From Verrucolacustris abundans (GTDB lineage: Bacteria; Verrucomicrobiota; Verrucomicrobiia; Methylacidiphilales; Verrucolacustridaceae), in contig OZ239145.1 of assembly GCA_965194535.1 (NCBI GenBank), positions 868,001 to 932,000 on the forward strand: a stretch of DNA of 64,000 bases, written 5' to 3'. The notes beneath the pieces were generated by a model. That model saw only the letters and a list, made by a program, of their open reading frames with translations. It searched no databases and was not told where the DNA came from. Below, piece after piece: positions 15,077 to 22,552 of the stretch (position 1 is the first letter of the stretch; the number at the start of each line of letters is the position of its first letter). Position numbers and translations under genes: made by a program.

Positions 15077-17551
15077 TTAGCCAGCAAGGACACCCAACTG
15101 GTCTCGAGCACCTAGGGATCGGGCGAGGTTGCTGGGATCTATCTGGCCAGCTAGGGCTTCGCGGTACGAGTGGAGCAGGCGGACGGCTTCTTCAGGAGAT
15201 TCATCCAGCAACTCCAGACGGAAGTGGCGCAGGCCTGTGGCAAGAAGTTGGGGTAAGTGAGAAGCGCCAGATTGGGGGCGGGAGTTGAACACCGTGTTGC
15301 GGCAACCGACATCGGCGCGAATGGGGTGAGATTCGCCGACGCGGTCACGTACGGCAATTCGGTGATGGTCACAGGGACGGCCGCAGGTGAGATGGTCTTT
15401 GCCTTGGGACAGAAAAGCGGCAAAGACGCAGTGTTCCATATGAAACATGGGGATGTGCTGGTGGAGGGTGAGTTCGAACCAAGAAGGTGGAGATGAACGA
15501 AGAAGTTCAAGGAGCTGGGTGATATCGAGGTCGTAGCTGGGGGTAAGACGTTCCAGTCCCTCGGAAATGAATAGATCAGCAGAGAGGGCATTTGCCACGT
15601 TGAGGGAGAAGTCGCCGATCATGGGGAGTTTGGCAGATCGGAAGTAGTCGAGAGCGCCAAGGTTGCGGATGAGGACTCCATCGGGTTTGGCATTCTCGAT
15701 CAGGCGGAAAAATCCGGTTTCTCCAGCTTTCTGGATTCGCGGAGTAGCGAGGTAGACGGGGATCTTTGATTTTTGGCGGATGGTTTCAACGGTTGGGGTG
15801 AAACGGCGGAGATCTTCAAAATCGAGATAAAGGAGATCGGGATTTTCGGGGAGCAAAGCTTCGGCTTGGGCTGGATCGCGGCACAGAACCGAAATCTTCG
15901 CCTCGGCTACGTTATTTCGACATTCTGCAGAATGTCGAAATGTCTGCTTGGCGGTGATGGGGGCAAGAAGCTGCGGTAAAGCCGGCTTGGCCGATTGTCC
16001 CACATTACTGGGATTGTGGGATAATAGAGCCGTGGCAGATAGGCGGGCGACCAGGTCGCGACGGAGGCGGTTGAGTTCAGATACAGGCAAAATGACGGGC
16101 TGAGGAAGGTCAACCGCTAGGTCGCCGAGATGAAACGGGGTTCCTCCCAGTCGACTTAACTGATCGCGGAGGGACTCAGGGGTCAGAGGTCGGTTTCGAG
16201 CTGCCGCAAGGGGGATGATGGATGATAAATTGGCCTCTTGGTTTCCAGACACGGCATGGATATGAAGAGGTTGCCCAGCCTGACCGCATATTTTTAGATG
16301 CAGCGGAGTCGTTTCAGTTGGAGCTTCATTGGATCGTTCAGCTTTTAACTGCTTTTCCAATTGGGGATCCTTGGTTTTCCAGACTCGGTCCCCCGGTCGG
16401 GTAGAATGAGGAGGAAGCGATCCGTGACGGAAGCTGATGCGGTTACCCTGAACGCCATAGAGAAAACCACCAGGTTCGTTGTCGGTATCGGAACCACGAT
16501 CGATGACGACACCGTCGCCAGGATGAAGTGGGGTGAGCATTTCTTCGAGCTCGATCCAGTCGGGTCCAGTCCGGGCTATTTTTCCCGCGAAAGGGCCCCG
16601 CTTTTTTCCAAAGCGGGCGTGAACGAGTTGCTGATGGTCGACGCCATGAAACCAACCTGAGAAAAGGCCGCGGCTGAATGTCATCTCGAGTCGGTATTTG
16701 TCTTCCTTAGACGCGGGGGAGGGGTGATTGGCTAAAGCCTGATCGATGGCCTTCCGATAGACTGAGGTGACCGCCGTGATGTAGTCGGGAGATTTGAGTC
16801 TTCCTTCGATCTTGAAAGAGTGAAGACCAAGTTTAATCAGTTCGGGAATTTCATCTACCGCGGCGAGATCTTGGGGAGATAAAAGGTAGGCTCGATCGCC
16901 GAGATCTTTGGGTTGTCCATCCACCTCAAGCCCATAAGGGAGGCGACAGGCTTGGGCGCACTCCCCGCGGTTGGCGCTTCGGCGACCCAGAACTTCACTG
17001 GTGAGGCACTGGCCTGAGTAGGCAACGCAGAGGGCTCCGTGGACAAAAACCTCCAAGGGAAGGCCGGACGGTTCTTTGGGGGATGGGAACTTGGCAAGTT
17101 CGCGGAGGGAAAGTTCACGAGCAAGAACCGCAAGGGAGATGCCTTGTCGCCGGGCAAAGGCGACCCCTTCGGGAGAGGTGAGAGTCATCTGGGTGGAAGC
17201 ATGAATCTCCACTTGCGGGCAGACCTCCCGGGCCAATCGAACTAGGCCGAGATCCTGAACGATGATTGCATCCACCTTGGATTCCCCGACCCAGCGAAGC
17301 AGTCGTTCGGCTTCGACGAGTTCAGAGGGGAATATCAGTACATTGAGCGTGAGGTACCCACGACGACCACGGGCATGAAGGTAATCCATGACAAGGGGAA
17401 GATCGGCTTCAGTGAAATTTTCAGCTCGGAGACGGGCATTGAACGCGGGGAGTCCGAAATAGACGGCATCGGCCCCTGCAGTAACGGCGGCTTTGAGGCA
17501 CTCCCAATCGCCTGCCGGGGCTAGGAGTTCAGGTTTATGTGGCGAGGCCAT
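15077..17551 (-). CDS. Peptidase U32 family protein (RlhA/TrhP-like)
   Basis: U32 proteins are now known mainly as RNA hydroxylation factors (RlhA on 23S rRNA, TrhP on tRNA) and not as peptidases. This 824-residue protein has the family start KPELLAPAGDWECLKAAV, the strand VQVEIHASTQMTL and the cysteine cluster GQCLTSEVLGRRSANRGECA, plus a C-terminal cysteine cluster (HLTCGRPCDHH) like RlhA. It is longer than E. coli RlhA (653). The extra linker at about residues 505-550 holds two inverted repeats, one a perfect 28-base palindrome translated as TFRHSAECRN. The ATG at 17551 is used; a TTG lies two codons earlier. It is convergent with icd. Confidence 0.88.
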   Translation of the reverse strand: MASPHKPELLAPAGDWECLKAAVTAGADAVYFGLPAFNARLRAENFTEADLPLVMDYLHARGRRGYLTLNVLIFPSELVEAERLLRWVGESKVDAIIVQDLGLVRLAREVCPQVEIHASTQMTLTSPEGVAFARRQGISLAVLARELSLRELAKFPSPKEPSGLPLEVFVHGALCVAYSGQCLTSEVLGRRSANRGECAQACRLPYGLEVDGQPKDLGDRAYLLSPQDLAAVDEIPELIKLGLHSFKIEGRLKSPDYITAVTSVYRKAIDQALANHPSPASKEDKYRLEMTFSRGLFSGWFHGVDHQQLVHARFGKKRGPFAGKIARTGPDWIELEEMLTPLHPGDGVVIDRGSDTDNEPGGFLYGVQGNRISFRHGSLPPHSTRPGDRVWKTKDPQLEKQLKAERSNEAPTETTPLHLKICGQAGQPLHIHAVSGNQEANLSSIIPLAAARNRPLTPESLRDQLSRLGGTPFHLGDLAVDLPQPVILPVSELNRLRRDLVARLSATALLSHNPSNVGQSAKPALPQLLAPITAKQTFRHSAECRNNVAEAKISVLCRDPAQAEALLPENPDLLYLDFEDLRRFTPTVETIRQKSKIPVYLATPRIQKAGETGFFRLIENAKPDGVLIRNLGALDYFRSAKLPMIGDFSLNVANALSADLFISEGLERLTPSYDLDITQLLELLRSSPPSWFELTLHQHIPMFHMEHCVFAAFLSQGKDHLTCGRPCDHHRIAVRDRVGESHPIRADVGCRNTVFNSRPQSGASHLPQLLATGLRHFRLELLDESPEEAVRLLHSYREALAGQIDPSNLARSLGARDQLGVLAG
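15914..15941. repeat. Perfect 28-base palindrome inside the U32 gene
   Basis: The half-site ATTTCGACATTCTG is followed directly by its exact reverse complement, giving a 28-base palindrome with no spacer and the PstI-type CTGCAG at its centre. It lies in frame within the linker of the U32 gene and encodes about ten residues (TFRHSAECRN). No second copy was noticed in this window. Confidence 0.95.
15994..16025. repeat. Imperfect inverted repeat beside the palindrome
   Basis: Arms ATTGTCCCACA (15994-16004) and TGTGGGATAAT (16015-16025) pair over 11 bases with one G-T wobble around a 10-base loop. It is coding (about residues 510-519 of the U32 protein) and lies 52 bases from the perfect palindrome, in the same poorly conserved linker. 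Confidence 0.8.
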
Positions 17552-17596
17552 CCCCAAGGGTAGCCTTATTAGGGAGGGGAAACGAGCGGAGAGGTC

Positions 17597-18253
17597 TTAG
17601 TTGAGGAAACGGACCTTGCCAGTTTCCACGTCGTAGACGGCACCCATGACCTGCAGTTTGCCGTCTGCCTTGGCTTTTTGCAGGAGCTCACTGTTCTTGA
17701 TGACCTCGATCATCTGATAACGGACGAGAGCTTCGACGGCGTGATTCAGCTGATCTTCTTTAGATAAGTCGGAGTGTTCCTGATGGATCTTATCAATGCC
17801 GGGTTGGAGGGCCTTGGTTAAAATGGAAATGTTTCCGGGAACGGGTTTGCCTTCAAGAGTGGCGGTGACGGCGCCGCACTTCGAGTGGCCGAGCACGAGA
17901 ATGGTATGCACGCCAAGGGCGGCCACTCCGTATTCGAAGGTGGCATTGACTTCCGGGGTATCAAAGCCTCCTGCGTTTCTGCATACAAAAAGGTCGCCTA
18001 CACCGAAATCGAAAATTACTTCCGGAGGAGTACGGGAATCAGCACAGGTCAGGACGGCGACAGAAGGTGTTTGGCCAAGGTTACCCGTTTTCGCCACCAT
18101 GCCCTTTTGCCAGTTATGGGCGAGTGCAGTTCCCTCCGTGAAACGTTGATTCCCTTTTTCTAGAGTGGCTTTGGCGCTCTCCATTTTGATTTCAGAGAAA
18201 CCGAAGGAAGTAGTTGCCAGAACAGACATCAGGGTAAGTAGTAGTTGTTGCAT
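17597..18253 (-). CDS. Exported beta-carbonic anhydrase
   Basis: Beta-class carbonic anhydrases interconvert CO2 and bicarbonate. The zinc ligands are all present: C70 and D72 in TCADSRTPPE, then H123 and C126 in LGHSKCGAVT, with the catalytic Asp-Arg pair D72-R74. The 218-residue form begins MQQLLLTLMSVLATTSFGFS, a clear signal peptide, so the enzyme probably works in the periplasm, unlike the many cytoplasmic members. The ATG at 18253 is preferred to an upstream TTG at 18280 because it gives the signal peptide directly. lipA is divergent, 76 bases away. Confidence 0.92.
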   Translation of the reverse strand: MQQLLLTLMSVLATTSFGFSEIKMESAKATLEKGNQRFTEGTALAHNWQKGMVAKTGNLGQTPSVAVLTCADSRTPPEVIFDFGVGDLFVCRNAGGFDTPEVNATFEYGVAALGVHTILVLGHSKCGAVTATLEGKPVPGNISILTKALQPGIDKIHQEHSDLSKEDQLNHAVEALVRYQMIEVIKNSELLQKAKADGKLQVMGAVYDVETGKVRFLN

Positions 18254-18329
18254 AGGATATTGATAACAAGGGTTTTCCATTGAGGCAAGGTGGACTGGTC
18301 GTTGGGCATATATTTGCTAGGATATTTTG

Positions 18330-19187
18330 ATGGAACGCAAACCCCCTTGGCTAAGGGCTAAGATTCCCGGAGGACCCGGCTATACTAAGGTTCGGGATCT
18401 GGTTCAGGAGAACCGGCTGCATACAGTTTGCGAAAGTGCGCACTGTCCAAACCTCGGAGAGTGCTGGAGCCGAGGAACTGCCACGATCATGATTTTGGGG
18501 GAGACCTGTACTCGGAGTTGTCGCTTTTGTGCGATTGCAACGGGCAAACCTGGGGAGGTGGATTTTGGAGAACCCGCGCGGGTGGCGGACGCAGTGAGGA
18601 TCATGGGGCTAAAACATGCGGTGATCACCTCGGTGGCACGGGACGATTTACCCGACGGGGGAGCGGAAATCTGGGCAAGAACCGTCCGAGCGGTGAAGCA
18701 TGTGAATCCTGAGACCCATATCGAAGTTTTGATTCCTGACTTCAAGGGGCAGGAACACCCCCTGAACACAGTGCTGGATGCGGATCCTGATATTTTGAAT
18801 CACAATATGGAGACGGTGCGGCGATTGCAGAAGCCGGTTCGGGTGCAGGCTCAGTATGATCGGAGCATGGAAGTATTGCGCCGAGCCAAGGCCAGGGGGT
18901 TTGTCACGAAGACCGGGCTGATGTTGGGGATTGGAGAGAAAGAGGAGGAGATCGAGGAGACCTTGGGAGATCTGGCCGCTGAAAAAGTCGATATCCTGAC
19001 TTTGGGTCAATATTTGCGTCCGACTGAAAAGCACTTACCCGTCGACCGCTGGGTGACTCCAGAGGAGTTTGCTCGCTGGAAAGACAGGGCGTTGGCTTTG
19101 GGCTTTGGAGTGTGTGAGAGCGGACCGCTCGTGCGGAGCTCGTATCACGCGGAAGAGCAGTCGGCCAAGTTTACGGGAGTGAGCTAG
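18330..19187 (+). CDS. lipA: Lipoyl synthase
   Basis: LipA is a radical SAM enzyme that inserts two sulfurs into protein-bound octanoyl groups to make lipoyl cofactors for 2-oxoacid dehydrogenases and the glycine cleavage system. Both Fe-S cluster motifs are present: the auxiliary cluster CESAHCPNLGEC and the radical SAM cluster CTRSCRFC. The C-terminal RSSYHAEE supplies the serine ligand of the auxiliary cluster. The length (285 residues) is normal. No lipB lies beside it, but a lipoate ligase-like gene is at 47300-47959. Confidence 0.97.
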   Translation: MERKPPWLRAKIPGGPGYTKVRDLVQENRLHTVCESAHCPNLGECWSRGTATIMILGETCTRSCRFCAIATGKPGEVDFGEPARVADAVRIMGLKHAVITSVARDDLPDGGAEIWARTVRAVKHVNPETHIEVLIPDFKGQEHPLNTVLDADPDILNHNMETVRRLQKPVRVQAQYDRSMEVLRRAKARGFVTKTGLMLGIGEKEEEIEETLGDLAAEKVDILTLGQYLRPTEKHLPVDRWVTPEEFARWKDRALALGFGVCESGPLVRSSYHAEEQSAKFTGVS

Positions 19188-19196
19188 TCGCGTTGA

Positions 19197-20729
19197 TTAA
19201 GAGCCGGGGGGAAGCCAGTTCAGGGTGATATCGCGCTTTCCTTCAGGGCCGCGGAGGTTGAGGGTGAGGCGTCCTGCGGGCGGATTGTAGACGGCACGGA
19301 TTTCACCTTCCGAAAAACCGTAACTGCGAATGACACCGAGGGCTGCGCGGGCGGAGCCTTGTTTGATCCAGTTCCAGTCGGATGGAATTCTGTCTTCGGC
19401 AGCTTGAAGAGCGGGAATTTCGAGTCGGCCTCCATGGCGAAAGGAGATCGTTCCGTAACCGCCACGGATATTTTTGCCTTGGGCGTTCACATTCACCAGC
19501 GCATCTACCGTGGACTTAAGCTGGAAAGTCCCAGGGGTGAGAGCATCGGTAATGACGCGGCTTTCCATATTAGAAGTGGAGGACCAGGCGGACCATGGTA
19601 GGTCGGGTCGAAATTCGAGAGTAAACCCACCATCTAGAGAGCCACCACCCAGGAGGGCGTTGGCACGTCCGTAGATTCCATCGGAGTTAACGGTGACAGC
19701 GACGGAAAGGTTTTGGGCAGTGAGTTTGCGGTAAGTGATCTGATCGGCGAATAAGGAGGGGACGACATTCTTTGCCCGTTGGCCTGTGGAATCTTGGCCG
19801 AGGCTGAAGAAAAGATTCCCTCTGAGGTTGGTTACAGAAAGGTCGTACGCGGGGTAATTGATATCGGAGGAGGGGATCGTAAAGCGGGTAGAAAGCTGGA
19901 GTTGGGTGAAGTCGGCTAGCTCTAGGTTCTTTTGTTCGGCGGCAAAACGGACGGGAAGAGGAAGGACGGGTTGTCCATTGATCGAGACGGACAGTTGGCC
20001 ATCGTTCAGGCGGAAATCGCCGATTTTGTAAGGAGCGGAGTTGGGTTGGGGATCAGATTTTCTTTGTTGGATCCGATCGACAAAAGCAAAGAGATCATCG
20101 CCAAGATAAATGGTGGGGTGCGTGATGATGAGAGAGCGGATGCGGTGTTGGATGAGTTCGTCCCAGGTAAAGACAACATCGATCTTGGGGAAGGAGAGAA
20201 CGGGTGCGAGGAGATCATTGGGGGAGTAGAAAATGAGTCGTTCGATGGTGGCACTTTGTAGCGTGGGGGTAGTTGTTTTTTTCGATGAGCCAAAGTGAAC
20301 ATCGGTAAAGAGCAGAGGGGTGGTGTCCCCAAGACGAAGGGGGGTAGTTGGGATTCCGGGGCCCAGATTATCGAGATAAAGGGTCGAGTCTGAGACAAGG
20401 AGGTGATCGATGTGAATGGGCAGGCTTTTTCCGCTGCTGGTCGGGCTTTCCAATCGGCTCAACCAACCCTCTGCCCCATAGATGCGCAGATTGGCAAAGT
20501 GTCCTCGAAGAAAAGATGGCCCGAGGCGGATCGAGACTGCTTTGATGCGCAAGGCCGAACCGTGTTGGATGCCTCGGACTTCAATCTCCCCGATTCCGCA
20601 CCAACTAGCTGAGGAGAAAGAAGTGGGGAGATTGGCGACAAAGAGAAGAAGATGGAGGGGGATCGAGGGGAGGGCCAGAAAGAGGAACAAAATCGTTCCT
20701 AAAGAGATGAGAAGGTGGCGACGGATCAC
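19197..20729 (-). CDS. AsmA-like / YdbH-like envelope protein
   Basis: This 510-residue protein has an N-terminal membrane anchor (about residues 6-33) and a long beta-rich body made of short alternating strands, as in AsmA-like lipid-transfer proteins that span the periplasm (TamB, YhdP, YdbH). Typical pieces are IEVRGIQHGSALRIKAVSIRLG near the start, then repeated strands with DGQLSVSING, and a C-terminal GEIRAVYNPPAGRLTLNLRG. The divergent neighbour is a YnbE/YdbL-like lipoprotein, the partner of YdbH in E. coli, so a YdbH-like role in moving phospholipid to the outer membrane is inferred from context. E. coli YdbH is longer (879). Confidence 0.6.
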   Translation of the reverse strand: MIRRHLLISLGTILFLFLALPSIPLHLLLFVANLPTSFSSASWCGIGEIEVRGIQHGSALRIKAVSIRLGPSFLRGHFANLRIYGAEGWLSRLESPTSSGKSLPIHIDHLLVSDSTLYLDNLGPGIPTTPLRLGDTTPLLFTDVHFGSSKKTTTPTLQSATIERLIFYSPNDLLAPVLSFPKIDVVFTWDELIQHRIRSLIITHPTIYLGDDLFAFVDRIQQRKSDPQPNSAPYKIGDFRLNDGQLSVSINGQPVLPLPVRFAAEQKNLELADFTQLQLSTRFTIPSSDINYPAYDLSVTNLRGNLFFSLGQDSTGQRAKNVVPSLFADQITYRKLTAQNLSVAVTVNSDGIYGRANALLGGGSLDGGFTLEFRPDLPWSAWSSTSNMESRVITDALTPGTFQLKSTVDALVNVNAQGKNIRGGYGTISFRHGGRLEIPALQAAEDRIPSDWNWIKQGSARAALGVIRSYGFSEGEIRAVYNPPAGRLTLNLRGPEGKRDITLNWLPPGS

Positions 20730-20754
20730 ATCAAGAGTTTAGGTCAGAAGCGGG

Positions 20755-20782
20755 GGTGGGACGAGAGATTCCCTGTCCCACC
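20755..20782. promoter_or_regulatory. Inverted repeat in the divergent YdbH/YnbE-YdbL promoter region
   Basis: Perfect 8-base arms GGTGGGAC (20755-20762) and GTCCCACC (20775-20782) flank a 12-base spacer in the 97-base gap between the two divergent genes. Its position suits an operator or a leader hairpin for the plus-strand gene. Neither role is demonstrated. Confidence 0.4.
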
Positions 20783-20826
20783 GCCTTGTGGATTGAGGGT
20801 TAGGGGATATCGGATAGAGTAATCGT

Positions 20827-21288
20827 ATGAGAAGAGGATTGATTCTAGGTTTTGGGGTTTGTTTGGGGGGGTGTGCCTCGGTGCAGTTGGACACGCCTGA
20901 ACCATTGCAGGTGGATATTCATATGAAGGTGGATGTGGAGCAAAAGGGCGGTGATGGGAAAGGCAAGAGTGAGACCCTCTCGGTGGCAGAAGAAAGGAGA
21001 ATGCTGTCCCATCAGGTGCAGGTGTTGAAAAACGATCATCGTGTAGGCGAGGCAGCGGATGGAACTTTAATCTTAAAGGAAATTCCAAAAGACGAGGCTT
21101 ACGCGGATTATGCCAAGACGGTGGTGACGAAAGAGAATGGAACACGGGCGAGGCTGTTTCAGGAGAAAGCGGCTTTGGAGGGCAAAAGTGAGGCTCAGTA
21201 TGCAAAGGAGTTTGCGGAGCGGGCGCGGCAGGCGAGTTATCCCGGTGAGTGGGTGCAGGATGAGAACGGGAAATGGAGAAAAAAGTAG
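20827..21288 (+). CDS. Lipoprotein resembling a YnbE-YdbL fusion
   Basis: This 153-residue protein has a lipoprotein signal (MRRGLILGFGVCLGGCAS, acylated Cys16). The next 25 residues (VQLDTPEPLQVDIHMKVDVEQ) resemble mature YnbE of E. coli. The rest resembles YdbL/DUF1318: DHRVGEAADG, then KENGTRARLFQEKA and a C-terminal PGEWVQDENGKWRKK, close to the YdbL ending. In E. coli ynbE and ydbL are separate genes next to ydbH; YdbH and YnbE form a bridge between membranes and YdbL modulates YnbE. Here the two small proteins seem joined, and a YdbH-like gene is divergent. The 3' end overlaps the release-factor-like gene by 16 bases. Confidence 0.7.
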   Translation: MRRGLILGFGVCLGGCASVQLDTPEPLQVDIHMKVDVEQKGGDGKGKSETLSVAEERRMLSHQVQVLKNDHRVGEAADGTLILKEIPKDEAYADYAKTVVTKENGTRARLFQEKAALEGKSEAQYAKEFAERARQASYPGEWVQDENGKWRKK

Positions 21289-21668
21289 GCGGACGAGATG
21301 GGAAAAACGGGATGAAGCTGGAGGAGAAGGATCTGGTGGAGGAGTTTTCGCGGTCAGGGGGTCGGGGAGGGCAGAATGTTCAAAAAGTGGAGACCCGAGT
21401 GGTACTACGGCATCTTCCCACGGGAATTACCGTGGTTGCGCAAGAGGAGCGGTTTCGGGAAGCGAATCGGGTTCATGCACGAAAGCGAATGGTGAAGGTT
21501 TTGGTCGAGCGGGAGCGACGGATTCGATTGGCGAAGGCTGCGGAGAGGTCGCGAGAGCGGAGTCGGAAAGCGCAAAGAAGCTGGGGTGCGACCCGGAAGT
21601 TGGTGGAGGGGAAAAGGAAACGGGCGATGGTTAAAGCGGGCCGGGGAAAGTGGCGGGGTGAGGGGTGA
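21273..21668 (+). CDS. GGQ-domain ribosome rescue factor (ArfB/MTRFR-like)
   Basis: This 131-residue protein contains the class I release factor catalytic domain with the GGQ loop (SGGRGGQNVQKVET, GGQ at 32-34) followed by a strongly basic C-terminal tail rich in Lys and Arg. The codon-recognition domain of RF1/RF2 is absent. The order of motifs (VVLRHLPTGITV, then REANRVHARKRM and a basic helix) is nearest to the MTRFR/C12orf65 type of rescue factor, which hydrolyses peptidyl-tRNA on stalled or split ribosomes. The start may be 21273 (overlapping the lipoprotein gene) or the ATG at 21312. It is coupled to the GIY-YIG gene by a GTGA overlap. Confidence 0.85.
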   Translation: MEKKVGGRDGKNGMKLEEKDLVEEFSRSGGRGGQNVQKVETRVVLRHLPTGITVVAQEERFREANRVHARKRMVKVLVERERRIRLAKAAERSRERSRKAQRSWGATRKLVEGKRKRAMVKAGRGKWRGEG

Positions 21669-21964
21669 GCGCTTGGGTTTACGTTTTGCGCTGCAGGGAT
21701 GGATCGTTTTATACGGGTTGGACGAACCAGCTTGAGAAGCGTGTTCAAACCCATCAAATGGGGCGAGGCGGCAAGTACACGCGGAGTCGCTTACCGGTTG
21801 GTCTGATTGCAGCGTGGAGAAAACGAAGTGCTCGGGAGGCGAGGCGTGCGGAGGTGTTTTTCAAACAGCTCAGCCGAGAGGCGAAAATGGTGAAAATAGG
21901 TAAGTGGGAGCAAACGAAAGCCGCCGCCCGTATCCGGTTACGGACGGCAGCCCTCGTGGATTAG
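21665..21964 (+). CDS. GIY-YIG nuclease-superfamily protein (UPF0213)
   Basis: This 99-residue single-domain protein matches the YhbQ/UPF0213 group: WVYVLRCRDGSFYTGWTN at the N-terminus stands for the GIY...YIG strands, followed by RVQTHQMGRGGKYTRSRLP with the conserved Arg, and AEVFFKQLSREAK. Members are small DNA-acting proteins of uncertain role. The GTG start lies in the stop of the preceding rescue-factor gene. The 3' end overlaps the convergent EF-hand gene by four bases. Confidence 0.85.
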   Translation: MSAWVYVLRCRDGSFYTGWTNQLEKRVQTHQMGRGGKYTRSRLPVGLIAAWRKRSAREARRAEVFFKQLSREAKMVKIGKWEQTKAAARIRLRTAALVD

Positions 21965-22386
21965 ACTCCAGATTTCTTAGGTGTGCTGTCTGCTTTCTTT
22001 GCATGACGCTCGGCCTGAGCGGCTTTCTTTTCCTCAGGGTTGAGGCGACCATCCCCGTCTTTGTCGAATTTTGCGACCATGGCTTGCTTTTGGTTCGCCA
22101 GATCAGACCGACGGGCGGTTTTTTCGGATTCGCTTAATTTGCCGTCTTGGTCGGTGTCATATTTCCCGTGGAGTCTTTGAAAGAGCTCCTGGCGGGATTG
22201 ATCGGCGGCTTTCTGCTCTTCGGGATCGAGCTGGCCATTTTGGTTTGCATCGAAGCGTTTGAGCAGTTTTGCGCTTTTGTCTCCGTCTTGGCGGGCTTGA
22301 GCAAGGAGACGTGTAGTGGGGTTGAGTAGGGTGAAGGCGAGCAAGCCGAGGGCGAGCGCGCCACGATAGGTGAGTTGTGTATTCAT
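21961..22386 (-). CDS. Exported EF-hand calcium-binding protein
   Basis: This 141-residue protein has an N-terminal signal segment (cleavage near LLAQA, residue 31) and three canonical EF-hand loops: DANQNGQLDPEE (46-57), DTDQDGKLSESE (77-88) and DKDGDGRLNPEE (108-119). Each has Asp at positions 1, 3 and 5 (or Asn), Gly at 6 and Glu at 12, so all three should bind calcium. The C-terminus is Lys-rich. Such small exported EF-hand proteins are common in planctomycetes and verrucomicrobia. The specific role is unknown. Confidence 0.85.
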   Translation of the reverse strand: MNTQLTYRGALALGLLAFTLLNPTTRLLAQARQDGDKSAKLLKRFDANQNGQLDPEEQKAADQSRQELFQRLHGKYDTDQDGKLSESEKTARRSDLANQKQAMVAKFDKDGDGRLNPEEKKAAQAERHAKKADSTPKKSGV

Positions 22387-22552
22387 ACAGGATTAAACTG
22401 GGGAATTCGGAAAAGGGTTCGGTTTTTTTCTTATAACTGAAAAAAATATCGGATGAACCTAAATCCCTGATATGCGTCCAATGTGCCGGTTATAATCATT
22501 CCGCAATCTGACTCGACCCCTTGCGAGCTTGAATAGAACTTTTAGGACTGTT

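Noticed and set aside
15068..15082. GGCTA/TAGCC hairpin between icd and the U32 gene as a terminator
   Set aside because: The stem is only five realistic pairs and has no T-run; it overlaps the U32 stop codon.
22387..22552. tRNA or small RNA gene in the longest gap
   Set aside because: No cloverleaf or T-loop pattern was found on either strand; it looks like promoter and 3' flank only.
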